DNA of 21,568 bases. Source: Ichthyophonus hoferi. Its lineage: Eukaryota > Opisthokonta > Ichthyosporea > Ichthyophonida > Ichthyophonidae. The stretch lies in the NCBI GenBank assembly GCA_002751075.1, contig NAOQ01000476.1:4302-25869 (forward strand), given 5' to 3'. Below the pieces are notes generated by a model that made no database searches, was not told the origin of the DNA, and worked only from the letters and a program-made list of their open reading frames with translations. Made by a program: the position numbers and the translations under genes. Of the stretch, positions 1-11,200 are shown piece after piece (position 1 is the first letter of the stretch; each line of letters starts with the position of its first letter).

Positions 1-295
1 TGTGGTTTACATGAAACCAGGTAAGGCGCACTAGAATTGCTTGTTCATAACTTAATCTCAATTTTTCAATTGGTCTAACGTGTGTGTCCTTATTTGGACA
101 GCTTTTTTAGCACATGCCTGCGCCATTATTCTCATAGCTCACTTTCGGTTAATCTACAGTGACGTATCACTTCACATCTTTAAAGCCATGCCATTGGTAT
201 TGGACCAATCCTTTCATAATCCGCCTGCTCCCAGCTTGCTTGCTCCCAGCTTGTCGGTTGCGTCACGTGTACCATCGGAATTACAACAACAGTAA
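1..295 (+). CDS. 3' end of a gene with a hydrophobic segment (partial, two exons)
   Basis: Two exons are visible: 1-20, ending at a GTAAGG donor, and 102-295, after a TTGGACAG acceptor and ending in TAA at 293-295. The phases agree (phase 1; the split codon G|CT gives Ala). The encoded end starts VVYMKPA, followed by a run rich in Ala, Ile, Leu and His (AFLAHACAIILIAHF) that could be a membrane helix or buried strand, and then a Pro/Ser/Ala-rich polar tail ending in SELQQQ. The tail holds two copies of a five-residue unit, APSLL and APSLS, written by a 15-bp DNA duplication at about 226-255. An AATAAA at 347-352 lies 52 nt past the stop and is a likely polyadenylation signal. The bulk of the gene lies left of the window, so the family cannot be named. 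A membrane protein is an inference from this one segment. Confidence 0.6.
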
Positions 296-346
296 AGTCC
301 TAATGCATAAGCGCGATAGTTATAATAAGGAATAATATACTTACAC

Positions 347-352
347 AATAAA
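347..352 (+). terminator. AATAAA polyadenylation signal
   Basis: A canonical AATAAA lies 52 nt downstream of the stop codon of the left-edge gene, on the same strand and at a usual distance for a 3' UTR end. Confidence 0.5.
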
Positions 353-1778
353 CAACTTACTTCCAATGGTTGTTATTTAAAGTTTCTGTGGCTTTCAAGC
401 AGAGACTTTCGTAGATTCCCAGATGTCTGGGGATGTCTATAAATACGTGCTATCTATGCTAATTGACTAACTGTTTTGATAGTTTTAAGTCCATATTGCG
501 TGAACGCTGGCTGGGGAAACACCATCAAATGACAGGTTATGCACATGCATGGGGCTGCTTGGCATCGGGAGACACTAAATGTGATACATTTAGCCCTGAT
601 GGAACCCTATTAGGATAGGAAATTGGTTAATGAGAATATAGGACTCCGGTCTTATTAGAACATGGCCGGATTCATACATTAGGGAATGTTGAATTTGGTT
701 ATCTTTCCTCTTGTAGTATTTCCGAAAAAGAATGTTCTCTATTTTTTAATATAGATAAACCTCTATATTGAATATTTGAGATTCCTGGAAAAGGCAGTGA
801 GAGTGATATGAAGACTGATGCAGCAAGAAGAGACAATCCAGTAAACTAGAGGCTTTATTTATGTATTAGACTCATTATATAAATCCCAACAAGTGTTTCT
901 TTGACGGGGTCGTATTTTCAGCCATGAATATTTATGCAATAACTTCTACGATCACGAGCTACTAATACTAAACCCTATTGATGCATATTCAATCGCGAAA
1001 AATTGATTATGTCACTCTATTAATACTAAAGAGGTCATAAAGGTTTATATCAACACATTAAATTCGCAAATTGTCCAAAAGCAAAAGAGAAAAAAAGCTA
1101 TGGTTAAGCCATGTTTATGCTTGACCTCCCATACCAAATGATATAATGCTGTTTGTTAGATAATCTGATATGGTAATACTAGTATAAACATAAACAACAA
1201 AGTAGTAAATTATGCCAGCTCTGCAGGTGGGTTGTGAGTCCCTAGTATAATTATAACATACATGGCAATCCCTATTATCAAAAGATATCCTTGAATATGT
1301 TATCATTTTAAATGTTAGCCGATAATATGCGTTTTTTTTTTCATTTGTTCATTCTTTATATAACATAAAGCAACCCGTCCTTTTCCTTAAAATTTCAATC
1401 ACGGTCCGTTCTTGAGGGCCCAAAAGCATATCAATAAAAGCATGTCAATAAATCTCAACGTCATTTACCAGTCCGGTTTCGGCGTTTTTTATTGGCTCTA
1501 TATTGCCAAGATTGATATTTGGAATACTCTTTCCGTTCCATCTAGGCAGAAAAATTAAAGAGCCCCTGAGAGTCTTTTGATTATACCTCTTTTTTAATAC
1601 CTTATTTGCCTTATTTAGCTTGAGGACTATTAATACCCAAAACCAATGCTGTACAACTTAATGATTGTTGTCTGATTGCCAAGCTATGGTTTTAACTACA
1701 AATAATTTAATTAAGTTATGGAATTACGAGGTTTGATTGACAAGCTTAAGCTATCTGATATGCGCTTATTGACGTATC
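353..1778. other. intergenic stretch, weak coding-like scraps only
   Basis: No gene can be supported here. A TATAAATA at about 437-444 precedes a 28-codon frame at about 530-615 carrying WGCLASGDTKCDTFSPDGTL. A second 41-codon frame at about 653-770 has several Cys. These could be remnants of a Cys-containing secreted protein, but frames of this length occur by chance in DNA this AT-rich. A minus-strand 63-codon frame at 1115-1306 has no supporting splice or promoter context. The rest is AT-rich sequence without visible repeats. Confidence 0.4.
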
Positions 1779-2360
1779 ATGATACTTACTGAAAGATCAC
1801 TCTCCATCGCAGAGTTCAATGGGAAGTTAATCATTTCCTACCAAGTTGCATTCTTTTACCGAATAAAGGATAATCAACTAATAGCTGCTAATATAGAGTT
1901 TAATACAAAAATATTATGCATTAATGGCATTCCGAATTATTTTGAAATAAATAGCTTATCATATCATATCTTTTATGCTGGATCAATGCCCCTATATCAT
2001 AATGTATCAATTTTAGAATGTTGTTTTCCAAATATTTCAAACAACTGCACTTACCATACTTGCATCAAATTTATTTTTCCTACCGTAGAGAATTTTTATT
2101 AGTTGAGCAGTCATCTAAGACTTCAACTAACAAAGTACATGAGTGGTTGTCGCCAAAAATTCAAAACAATAGCAAGATCTCGTAGCCACTCTCCTTTCAG
2201 ACCAAAAACAGATCTAGGTATTCTCGAAAGCCCCAAATTTGTTTGTGCAATCGGACCGGAAATCTTGGATGGTAATATACTTTTTTACAAATTTTTAACA
2301 TTGCGCTCTCATTTGCGGCAATCATTGGCCTTGTCGTACCCATCTCAATCGAGCCAATAA
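1779..2360 (+). other. open stretch of 192 codons with one internal stop; unknown protein or remnant
   Basis: One frame is open from ATG 1779 to 2360 apart from a single TAG at 2100-2102. The TAG sits inside a good 3' splice context: a pyrimidine-rich run, then TTTTTATTAG, then TTGAGCAG. The downstream half could therefore be an exon starting at 2103, with a possible donor GTAATA after about 2271. The first half is low in complexity and rich in Ile, Asn and Tyr, with Cys-containing NVSILECC and NNCTYHTC. The second half (SRSHSPFRPKTDLGILESPK) looks more like coding sequence. No domain is recognised. It could be one or two exons of a real gene, a decayed gene, or chance. It ends about 430 nt before the phosphodiesterase start and is not needed for that gene. 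Confidence 0.3.
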
Positions 2361-2536
2361 GACTCAAGAACATTCATAATATCATTTAGAGTGCATTATA
2401 TATTTGCCGAATGATGACATAAGAGGACTGCTACGGATTTTACAATATATCTTTATTATAACACTAAATAGCTTAAAGAAAGGCCGGTTTAGTAATTAGT
2501 AAATTAGTAATAGATCCTGCTTAAAAGTTTTATAGA

Positions 2537-2715
2537 CCAATCATCATATCATTCTCTATTGACCAATCGGTTTCTTTTCCCTGGTGCGCGTAAGACATTC
2601 TAGCCAATAGAAATGGGACAAATACGTCGTAAATGCCAAAAGCCAATAATAGGGACCAATTGAATCAGTATACTGCGACCAATAGTTGTACAGTTTAGTA
2701 TGAATGAGTATATAT
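2537..2715 (+). promoter_or_regulatory. promoter with six CCAAT boxes and a TATA box
   Basis: CCAAT occurs on the plus strand at 2537-2541, 2563-2567, 2604-2608, 2643-2647, 2656-2660 and 2679-2683, that is six copies in 147 bp. A TATATA follows at 2709-2714, about 75 nt before the ATG at 2789. CCAAT is the binding site of the heterotrimeric NF-Y/HAP complex. The density and the single orientation point to a strong HAP-dependent promoter for the phosphodiesterase gene. That use is inference; the motif positions are direct. Confidence 0.65.
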
Positions 2716-2788
2716 TCGCATGGACAGACAGATAAACGATAACAAACATACTTTTTGTGAACATTAGTCTAACTGTATTTGCACCATC

Positions 2789-5700
2789 ATGAAGTCTCTC
2801 TTGACCGCCAGTCTTGGCGCCCTTATGGTACATGCTGTTTGCGCAAATGCTGTTCATCTTGATAATAATGCTATAAAACACAAAAAAGGAAAAGGAAAGT
2901 TCCTCGTGCTGTCTGATTTCCATATGGATCCTTTCTACAACACTAAAGATGGATTGAAACCTTGCGATAATGCTAACACTAGCCCCGAGTTCGGTAAATT
3001 CAAATGTGATGCACCCATGGATTTGGTAGATTTGGCTCTTGAGGTAGGCAATTCATATAATTTTAAGGTTTTATTTGTTTATATTTTTGGTTTGGAATGC
3101 TTGGAAAATTTGGCTTCTATGCTGATCTGTGTTGTTGTGTTATCTACTATTTGTTTAATGCATAATATTCGCAAGATATAGAAGATTTTCTTTATATTTT
3201 GTCAATGTGACATAGAAATAATTGAAAGTAAGTGAAAGTAAGTTGGGTTTGTGGACCAGATTAGTTTATTTTAAAATTATTTGGCTGTTACTTTGTTATG
3301 GTTAGTGAAAGTGTCAAACTTTTCTTCTGCCATTTATGTTTATCTACTTTAAAAACTATTCGGTTTTCCGGATTACACTTGCAGTTTTGAGCGCGAGTTG
3401 GGTATTTTAAATTAATCAAATCTTAATCCCAATTTTGATGCACACTTACACGAACATACTAATATGTGGAAGTACAAACCAGAGCGAATGATTTAAGTAA
3501 AATATATATTTGAAAAATTGTATGCATTAGATATAGAATTTGAATTAAAACTTTCAGTTTTTAACCCCGATCACACAGGCGGCCCATATGGCACTTCCCA
3601 ACCCCGACTTCATTGTCGTTCTGGGAGACTATCAAAGGCACAGGGCCAACGAAATGCCTGGAGGAGAGCACACAGAGCTTTCTCTTATGTACAATATTAC
3701 TATGGCTATTGAGCGTCATTTCCCCAAGGTAAGAAGAACTTCCTTACTTGAATGGTCAGGATATTAAAATGATATAGTTTTTAAAACTTAAAATGAGTAG
3801 AGATACGCAAACATAAGCAATGCATGAACACATGGATGCTTTAAATGTCCAGTCTTTAATAGCCTATCAAGAGATATCACACTTTATCTTTTGATATCAA
3901 GTTTATGTATGTGGTGAAAAAACACAATGGTTCTACTTTAATAATTATATAATTTTCCCCTCATCCTCATTCCTTCTATCGTATGTTATAACATTAGTCC
4001 AAACAACTTCATGGACTGGAGATTATGACAACATTCGGCAACAATGATTTCAGTAATGACTACTACCTCAACACCACCCTTGTGGATGGTAGTCTCACCT
4101 GGATGAAGAAAGTAGACCATAAGGCTTGGGGAAGTCTCATCAAAAGCGCTGCCCAGAAAAAGTGAGTAATTTCTCTGGAAAGGCTGTAATTGTTAGTTAT
4201 TATGTATGATTTGATTTTGATTATTTAATTAGCATAGCTGATGCATTTTCTATATATTCTTCTATGCTTCTATGTAAAGTCGGGTGTTTTGCATTGTCTT
4301 TACATATAAATTTTAAAATAAGGGTATATGTGGAAATGATTTATGAAGACATATTTGTACAAGTAAATAGTTCATGAGAGGGGAGACCAACATAGAGTCT
4401 GAATGATAACAAAAAAAAAAATAGTCAAAAGAGAGTAATTTACCAGCCTAACCGACCAGATTCAGTACATATTATTAACACGTCTATATTTTTTCCTATT
4501 ATAGGTCCTTCCTTCACGGTGGTTTCTATGGCGCCGAGCCTCTGCCAGGCCTTCACCTCCTCTCTATTAATACCATTCTTTATTCTAAGAAGCACTGGCC
4601 CAAAACTGGTCATGATTCCGATCCTCTTGGACAGTTTGCTTGGTTGAGGAGCTCTCTTGATAGAGTGAGAAAAGCTAATGCAACAGCATATATTCTTGGC
4701 CATATTCCTCCTGTAATAGATAGTTATGCCCTGGAATCTATGTGGGAGTCCATTTATGTGGATCAGTTCCTTGACATTGCCGATGAATACAGTGATGTTA
4801 TTTCTTCTCACTTCTTTGCTCATTTCCACTCCGATGAGTTCCGTACCTTTGACCTAAGTAAGTTTTTTTTTTGTTTTGTTTTGTTGCTTTATTCCCTTTG
4901 GCGTTATGAGGGAGTGATTATTGGGTTTCAGTGCATAAAGAGATATACAAACAAATGAGAATCATTAAACCTTGCGTTGAAGCATAAATTTAGTTTAAAG
5001 AGGGACATGTCTTTAATTGTAATGATAGGGATTTTGAACAAATATTGTAGGCTATGGCCTACACATTCTTACTATTTTTTTAGTATATAGTCTCTTTCCC
5101 GCTACTCATGTAAATCAACTAAGCTAACGGATTCCAAAAAATCTTCTCTCCCAATAGATCGCCCCGCCGGAAAACGTAGCCCCCTCTTAATCACCAGCTC
5201 CATTTCTCCCATCTACGAGAACAATCCATCTTTCCGTGTCTTTACTTACAACAGAACCACCTATGAACCAATTAATTACGCCGTCAAGGTTGTCAATCTG
5301 AGTGCCATAGACATGCAAGCCACCAAAGAAACTGTCCTCGGTGCCGCTTTCCAGCACGAATATACCGCCCTTAAGTACTTTGACCTTAAGAATCTCTCCA
5401 ACCAAGAATTCTACAGACTCTCTCAACAGTTCCTTACTGATAACGCTATGTGGGAGAAGTTCCAAACTGTGTACAAGGCCAAGGTGCCTCAGAAAGCGTG
5501 CTATGGAGAATGCCGTTACAAACAGGTGTGTGCTATGAATAACATGCGTTATGAGGACTATACGGCTTGTGCCAAACAATACGTCGCTCCCGCTCCCTCT
5601 CCCGCTCCCGCTCCCGCTCCCACCAAGTCTAAGGCTCATCTTTTTCCGGCCCCAACTGTTCACTATGATGTTAGTCCCCGCACACCTATTATTCGCACTC

Positions 5701-5825
5701 CCATTATAACTAAAACTACCGCTGCTCGCGTTCCAACTAAAACTACCGCTGCTCGCGTTCCAACTAAAACTACCGCTGCTCCCGTTTCAACTGCTCACTA
5801 TGCTGCTCATTTTGTTGAGGTTTAG
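2789..5825 (+). CDS. secreted acid-sphingomyelinase-like metallophosphoesterase, five exons, 529 aa
   Basis: Exons are 2789-3043, 3579-3728, 3998-4161, 4505-4857 and 5158-5825; all junctions are GT..AG and the joined frame is 530 codons including the stop. Residues 1-21 form a signal peptide (hydrophobic core, then ANA), so the enzyme is secreted or vacuolar. Metallophosphoesterase motifs follow in order: DFH at 43-45 (LSDFHMDPFY), GDYQRH at 101-106 with Asp and the +4 His of the family, GNND at 149-152, GHIPP at 255-259 and HFH at 296-298. After this comes the C-terminal sphingomyelinase-type region (SPLLITSSISPIY, NNPSFRVFTY) and a Cys cluster (CYGEC, VCAMNN). The family cleaves phosphodiester or phosphoanhydride bonds with two metal ions. 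Members include acid sphingomyelinase, SMPDL3A/B (which also act on nucleotides) and fungal Ppn1 endopolyphosphatase. Asn replaces the catalytic His of GNHE/D at 151, as in Ppn1, so the substrate is uncertain. The tail holds an Ala-Pro run (about 450-460) and three nine-residue TKTTAARVP-type repeats (492-518). Confidence 0.93.
5584..5625 (+). repeat. Ala-Pro coding hexamer repeat (GCTCCC)
   Basis: About six to seven copies of GCTCCC-type hexamers encode the PAPSPAPAPAP linker of the phosphodiesterase, just after the last conserved Cys of the enzyme domain. It is probably an extended spacer. Its antisense strand gives a spurious Gly/Ser-rich frame. Confidence 0.8.
5709..5789 (+). repeat. three 27-bp in-frame tandem repeats in the phosphodiesterase tail
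   Basis: Units at 5709-5735, 5736-5762 and 5763-5789 encode TKTTAARVP, TKTTAARVP and TKTTAAPVS. The first two are identical at the DNA level and the third differs by a few bases. The Thr-rich unit is a plausible O-glycosylation or cell-wall-association stalk (inference). Identical copies suggest recent or ongoing unit-number change. Confidence 0.9.
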
Positions 5826-6803
5826 ATTATCAATTGATACAATCGAACCCCACCGGCTATTACGGCTGAAGGCAAGATCTAGCAATGGCTAGTGCGAATG
5901 AACGGATCGACTAATAAGTAGTTGCAAAAATTTGCCGTCAACACTTTTCCTTGAATAATAGACTATCATGCCTGCCAGTGGTAGCTCATGGGGGTTGTTT
6001 AAAATTATTTTCTATATTTTCTCAGAACTAGTAAATTAAACATAACTTTTATATATATTATTTATCATTTTAGCCAACTGGAGCGCATGAATTGATATGC
6101 CTTTCTTGCAAGTTCTCTAAGAAATAAATTGTTCAATAAGTAAATCGCTTGGCTTTAACCAATTCAGTACAATTGGTAACCATTAGTTGCCCATAAAACC
6201 TCGTTGAAATATATAGATTAACATATATCCTGTTGTCCATCGTATGTATGTAGCATCAAGTACAATCTATATAAAACGAAACAACATCAATGAGTATAGC
6301 TATATTGTAAGCCCACAAAAGAATAGATTACAAAATAAGAGTTGTTTATAATTAGTGGAGCCACATTCTGGTACCGAACATTATATGTAATGTAAAACGA
6401 GTGAGGTGCTGTGTGCTTTGCGCAGTTTATGGCACATAAAAAAATAATTTTGTGTCAATTAAGTAAGGAAGGGCATAATGGGCATGGTGCAAATGTGAAA
6501 ATTTCACAATGAGATCAATCAGTAAGGGGTGATATCTTACGATGTAAATAATAACTATCGTTGTTATTTATGTGTGCGTTTATGAGAGCTTCGTGTTTTG
6601 CTATTGATACCACGTATGTGTGAGCGGGGGTCTTTATTATTGCTTTTTTTTTTTTTTAATACTTCGTTTTACTGCGAGTGTTATTTTTCGGCTGACACCC
6701 GTAGAGCCATGTAAAGTCGTGTTCAATAATCTAAATGGGACCATTCATAAATATTCTTACCGACGTAATACAATTCATGAAAAATAACAGGGACCCACTA
6801 GGA
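5826..6803. other. 3' flank of the phosphodiesterase gene and intergenic spacer
   Basis: An AATAAA at 6123-6128, about 300 nt past the stop, is the best polyadenylation signal for the upstream gene. A run of 14 T lies at 6644-6657. A TATA-like CATAAATA at about 6746-6753 lies upstream of the next (decayed) gene. No coding sequence or transposon structure was seen. Confidence 0.45.
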
Positions 6804-7543
6804 ATGTTTGATCTTATCTCGATAATCTTATACTGTACTTATTTGAATGGCTCATTAGCCAATCCACTAATGGAAGCGCTTGCATACTAAGTTAAATTGA
6901 TTTATCGATAAAATGTGTTCATTCAGAGTTAACGATCTTGTAACAATATGTATATACATAGCCCAAGCGCATCAAAGCATCTATCCCTTCTGAATTAGAA
7001 CAGAAATATAATTACTACAACCAGTTACCTAGAGAGTTGATATATGAGCCTTCCATAGAACCTCGATCACACTGAGCCTTAAAGACCAATCCGATTAAGT
7101 GACTATTATTAACACTGGTCCAGCAATATTAACTACTACCAGTTATGCACTTGGAGATCCTGACAACTGTGGACAAGTCAATAGAACTACCACAATTTCT
7201 GATGCATTTTATCAGCTAATTGCATCAATTTCTTTCAAGTTTCAAGCTGTGCTTCAGTGGATAGGTATTAATCTTAGCCACGAATGAAGTCATGTGCAGA
7301 CTTGTTTATTAAACAAGAATTACACAATTAAACACAAGTCTCTCATATTTATCAGCAAGTTGGTTAAGCGGAGTACATGTACAAACATATCCCGTCTTTA
7401 TTTCTTTGAAATTCTTATCAAATCAGTCCATAGGACATATTTCTGGTGTTATATTACATAGCCCAGAATGGCCAGATCGTGCTAAAGCCTTATTCGAGAG
7501 TATAAATAAACAAGTCTACTCTGCATTAGTAGATGTAGCATGA
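6804..7543 (+). pseudogene. decayed gene for a small secreted protein, family unknown
   Basis: The first exon begins at ATG 6804 with a textbook signal peptide (MFDLISIILYCTYLNGSLA). Coding-like sequence resumes after an intron near 6961 (KRIKASIPSELEQKY, YNQLPRELIYEPSIEP). It continues at 7100-7264 (YALGDPDNCGQVNRTTTISD, AFYQLIASISFKFQAVLQW). A phase-matched 91-nt intron with a GTATTA donor and TTTATCAG acceptor leads to the last exon at 7356-7543 (WLSGVHVQTYPVFISLKFL, SPEWPDRAKALFESINKQVY), which ends in TGA at 7541-7543. The pieces do not form one intact frame; about two disruptions are present, so I read it as a pseudogene of moderate to young age, because residue-level coding character is still strong. 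The mature product would have been a mostly helical protein of about 150-180 residues with a single obvious Cys. I do not recognise a domain and assign no function. Alternatively, a downstream start could leave a shorter live gene. Confidence 0.5.
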
Positions 7544-8226
7544 GATCGCGCTCAGTAACATCCAATGATCCTACTCAAACTGTACAGTACAGTTCACATA
7601 AGGCACAGATTCGGCAAAAAAAGTATTTATAGTATATATAAAACGAACATGTGCCGCCATATATGGTAATTAAGTTCAATTCATACACTTGATTGATTAT
7701 TAAGTAGGGTGGGTTGTAGTTAGCATGGCTATATGCCAAATTTCTCAAGTACTGCAGTCTACTTGTATTGTCTACATCATTATAGCTGCTATGAAAGCAA
7801 GAAAGAAATAAACATAGAAAGATTGAAAATTGTACTATACACCATCCCATTTAATAGCATTAGATATGAAATATGTCTAAAGCATAAGCCTGGCCCACTT
7901 TTTCTAATGCAATTACCCCAGGCGCCTAACACGTGGTTGCATTGATGCCACCTTATTTAGAATAGTTGTAGATTGCAACTTGCACACTATTCCAATGCGT
8001 CCACTTTTCAAGTTCATAAAAGGTTCCAACTGTAGAGAAATAAGACATGTACATATATAAGTATGTATGTCCGTATATAGGCATTTGGAGGAACAGGGGG
8101 CAATAAATGAAATAAGGACAAAAAGAATAAAAGGTCATATAATAATTATATTAAAAGGCGTATTTTGATGTATTGAGGAATTCAGAGTTAAATAGAATCT
8201 CTTATTATTTTCTATTTTCAAGCATG
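7544..8226. other. intergenic spacer between two converging genes
   Basis: It lies between the stop of the plus-strand remnant (7543) and the stop of the minus-strand 14-exon gene (8227). Both strands carry open frames of 60-90 codons (for example 7575-7850 minus and 7733-7945 plus) with no splice, promoter or compositional support. A minus-strand AATAAT-like element near 8200-8210 may serve as a weak polyadenylation signal for the gene at 8227. Confidence 0.35.
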
Positions 8227-11200
8227 TTAAGTATGATTTACTGGGGCTAGGCATACAGGCCACAACAAGTTAGATATATCAGACAACTGCATATATATTT
8301 ATGATCAAGTATTAGAGAAGGACAGCATAGTCTCAGGATGGTAGATAACAGAACATAAATTGAAAACTTCAGCAAGAAGAATAATTTAATAAGACAGCGT
8401 AGATCAAATAGCAAATAAAAAATAACAAAGTTCAATGGGGTCGTGAATAAATAATTAACATCATAGACCACAATTAGCACCCTAACCAAATCATCTAGGT
8501 TTATGCGCAAAACAATTGCTGCGAATCCAGCAATATCCTTTCTGCTACTTACTTCCATTCTCTTTATTAACTGGCTCTATACAAATGCATTTCTCTTCAT
8601 GTCTTTTTCCATTGTTTCTTGTTTATAATATTCCATGGTAGGTATTGTTAAGTAATAGTGGTATTTACAAACACACAGTTCAAAAAAATTAGAACTTATT
8701 TTTAAACAGATGGCATAGTTCTAGAGATTGTTCCTACAATGCATTCATAACCGTGTTTACATGCATCTATCGTAATATATATATATGCAATTGTACAACT
8801 GTATATCTCTTCCTTTGCAATCTCCACGTACCTGTACGTCACATGATACAACATCGCCCTGTCCTAAGGGCGCCTCTACAGTCACTGGTAAGACATTTCC
8901 AACACTATCATATATAGGGCACGGTGTACGTACCAACTTATATACTCTGTACATCTGATATTTATACCATTGTGCATGTATGTTCGAGTATAGTTAGGGG
9001 CACAAATATACATGTTATTGTCATTAAATAAAAACAAGGAGAGAGATCAATCAGGATAGAAGAATCAATAGCATCATAATAAAAGAAATATCTAGAAATA
9101 ATAGCAAAACAACATAAATACAACCGAATAGCACTCTCACATCAATCCTACATACATACATGCATACATATCCTGGTAAACAGAGCTCTGAACATACTAA
9201 CCATTATAAATATCTAATGCTAATGCAACTAAATAAAAGTACGGTTGATTCGATAAGCCAGTATTAGAAGTCAGCTTCACTCAGGTCAATTATTAAAATA
9301 ATGGTTTTCTCGTTTGAATAGTAAAAATAAAGATACGGATGTGGTAAGCTGGTGCATGGTAAGCCAATGAGACCGTCTATTTAAATGATTTAGCATAGTT
9401 GGAGTACTCATTTACAATAATATACCAATATAATATATAATATATAAATAGGGAGTAAATACTAACGTCGGCATCATATGAGGTGAGAAATTTATCAACA
9501 GTAGGGTCAAATGATTTTTCGTAAACCTTTTGTTCCAGTGAAATATACTCTTCTGCAGTTGATGGGTCGGATTCTCCATCACGGCCTTGGGAGAGAGATG
9601 AGCAAATGAGGAGAAAGACAAAGGGAGGGGAGGTGGGAAGGTAGACTATTTTATATAATATACCAGGTTTATACAGCTATACTTAGAGTCGATATTATTA
9701 TGTATCATAGTAGAGTATTACTCATAGATAAGGGCAATTGTGATTGTGGGACTGCCAAGTAGTGCCTCATCTAAGTGGCAATAGTGGGTGTTGCGTGATA
9801 AACAAAAAAAGTAGTAAGAGAAAGGAATTTTGACTCCATTAAATAATGAAGTTTAATATGCATAACTACCACAGTAAACCACTTTCTCTTATCATAAATA
9901 TACACATAGGCATAGGTAGATAACTCTATTAGGTAGGATGGATCAATCTGGACAAATAAAACTAGCAAAACTAATAAAACTCCCTCCAATGAGTAATCTC
10001 CACGAAAACAAGTATTTAACTATCTCTATGACCTAGATATATATATAGATATGTGAAGGGTATATCCCGTCCTAGCCAATAGATACTGGGGTCCGTCTTT
10101 TGCAGTGCATGCCAACTATCATCTAGCCCGGGATCCCCTTCTGACCAATCACATGCTATCTCTTCCCCTAGACCTACTATCTCGTAGATATTAAACCATA
10201 AAAATCCACTATAAAAGGCTATCTAACTCCCATACTATCCAATGGGGAAAGATACAGTAGATAGAAGTTAGGCAAATAGGTGTAGGTTCAGTCCGAGAGA
10301 TCACAAGTTACCTTTAACCATGCGGGATTTTGTAATGCCATTAGACATCATTTTCTGTATATGGGTAGCTGGATCTCCATCCTTAGGTGATTGTCTAGTA
10401 CATCTCTATACGTCCACCTCATGGTTAGCATTATATAGCACCCTGCTTTATTCATGTATGTATACATAGGCAGGTATATGAATGCAAATAGTATATATAT
10501 ATTGTATACTGAATTGGATAGGTTATATTCACTAGAATCATCTGTCTGTATTGCTTTTAATAACTGTCAGTATAGTCCATGTACTATAGACAAGAGTTCA
10601 TACATATACATTACCTTAATGAACCACATATATGTATATGTATATACATATGCAAATGCATACACAATATTCATATACCACACCAACACCCATACAATAA
10701 AGTCAATAACCTTCAGACGTCACCTACTTCAATCATTTTAAGCAGGGCAGGGTAATCGTCCATATGCTCTACAAGGTGATTAAAATACTTTTGATATATG
10801 GCATTTAACCAAATAGAGTACCTAAAAAAATGGTGGCCCCACAAATTTAGTACAATCAATGACGAATAAATGAACTATATATAGACAAAGCAATGATATA
10901 AATAAAACTGTCAGTGATTGGTAAAGGGTTAGTGTAGAATATTTAAAGTAAACTAACAGGCAGATGTGTACGGAGTATGGGAGGAACAGAATAAAGAAGC
11001 ATATATGTAACTACAACAATAATAATAGCAACTTACCGTTTGAAGTCATCATTTTTCACTTCATATGCGTCCCTTGCCGAGTCATTCAATAATAGTATCT
11101 GTTGTTTGAAACGACTATTTTTAGCAACTAATCAAATAGAAAAATAAATAGTTGGCATATAAATTTAACATGATGAGGTGGTTGGGTACACGTTATAATA

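Noticed and set aside
2600-2923. Minus-strand open frame of 107 codons
   Set aside because: It overlaps the promoter and signal-peptide exon of the phosphodiesterase on the other strand and has no motif of its own.
4440-4829. Minus-strand open frame of 129 codons
   Set aside because: Antisense shadow of phosphodiesterase exon 4, which holds GHIPP and HFH on the plus strand.
5187-5663. Minus-strand open frame of 158 codons with a Gly/Ser/Arg-rich run
   Set aside because: It is the antisense of the last phosphodiesterase exon; its Gly/Ser run is the reverse of the Ala-Pro hexamer repeat.
8247-8558. Minus-strand frame of 103 codons as a separate membrane protein
   Set aside because: It is better explained as exon 13 of the 14-exon gene plus intron read-through; the hydrophobic Leu/Phe run is AT-rich intron sequence.
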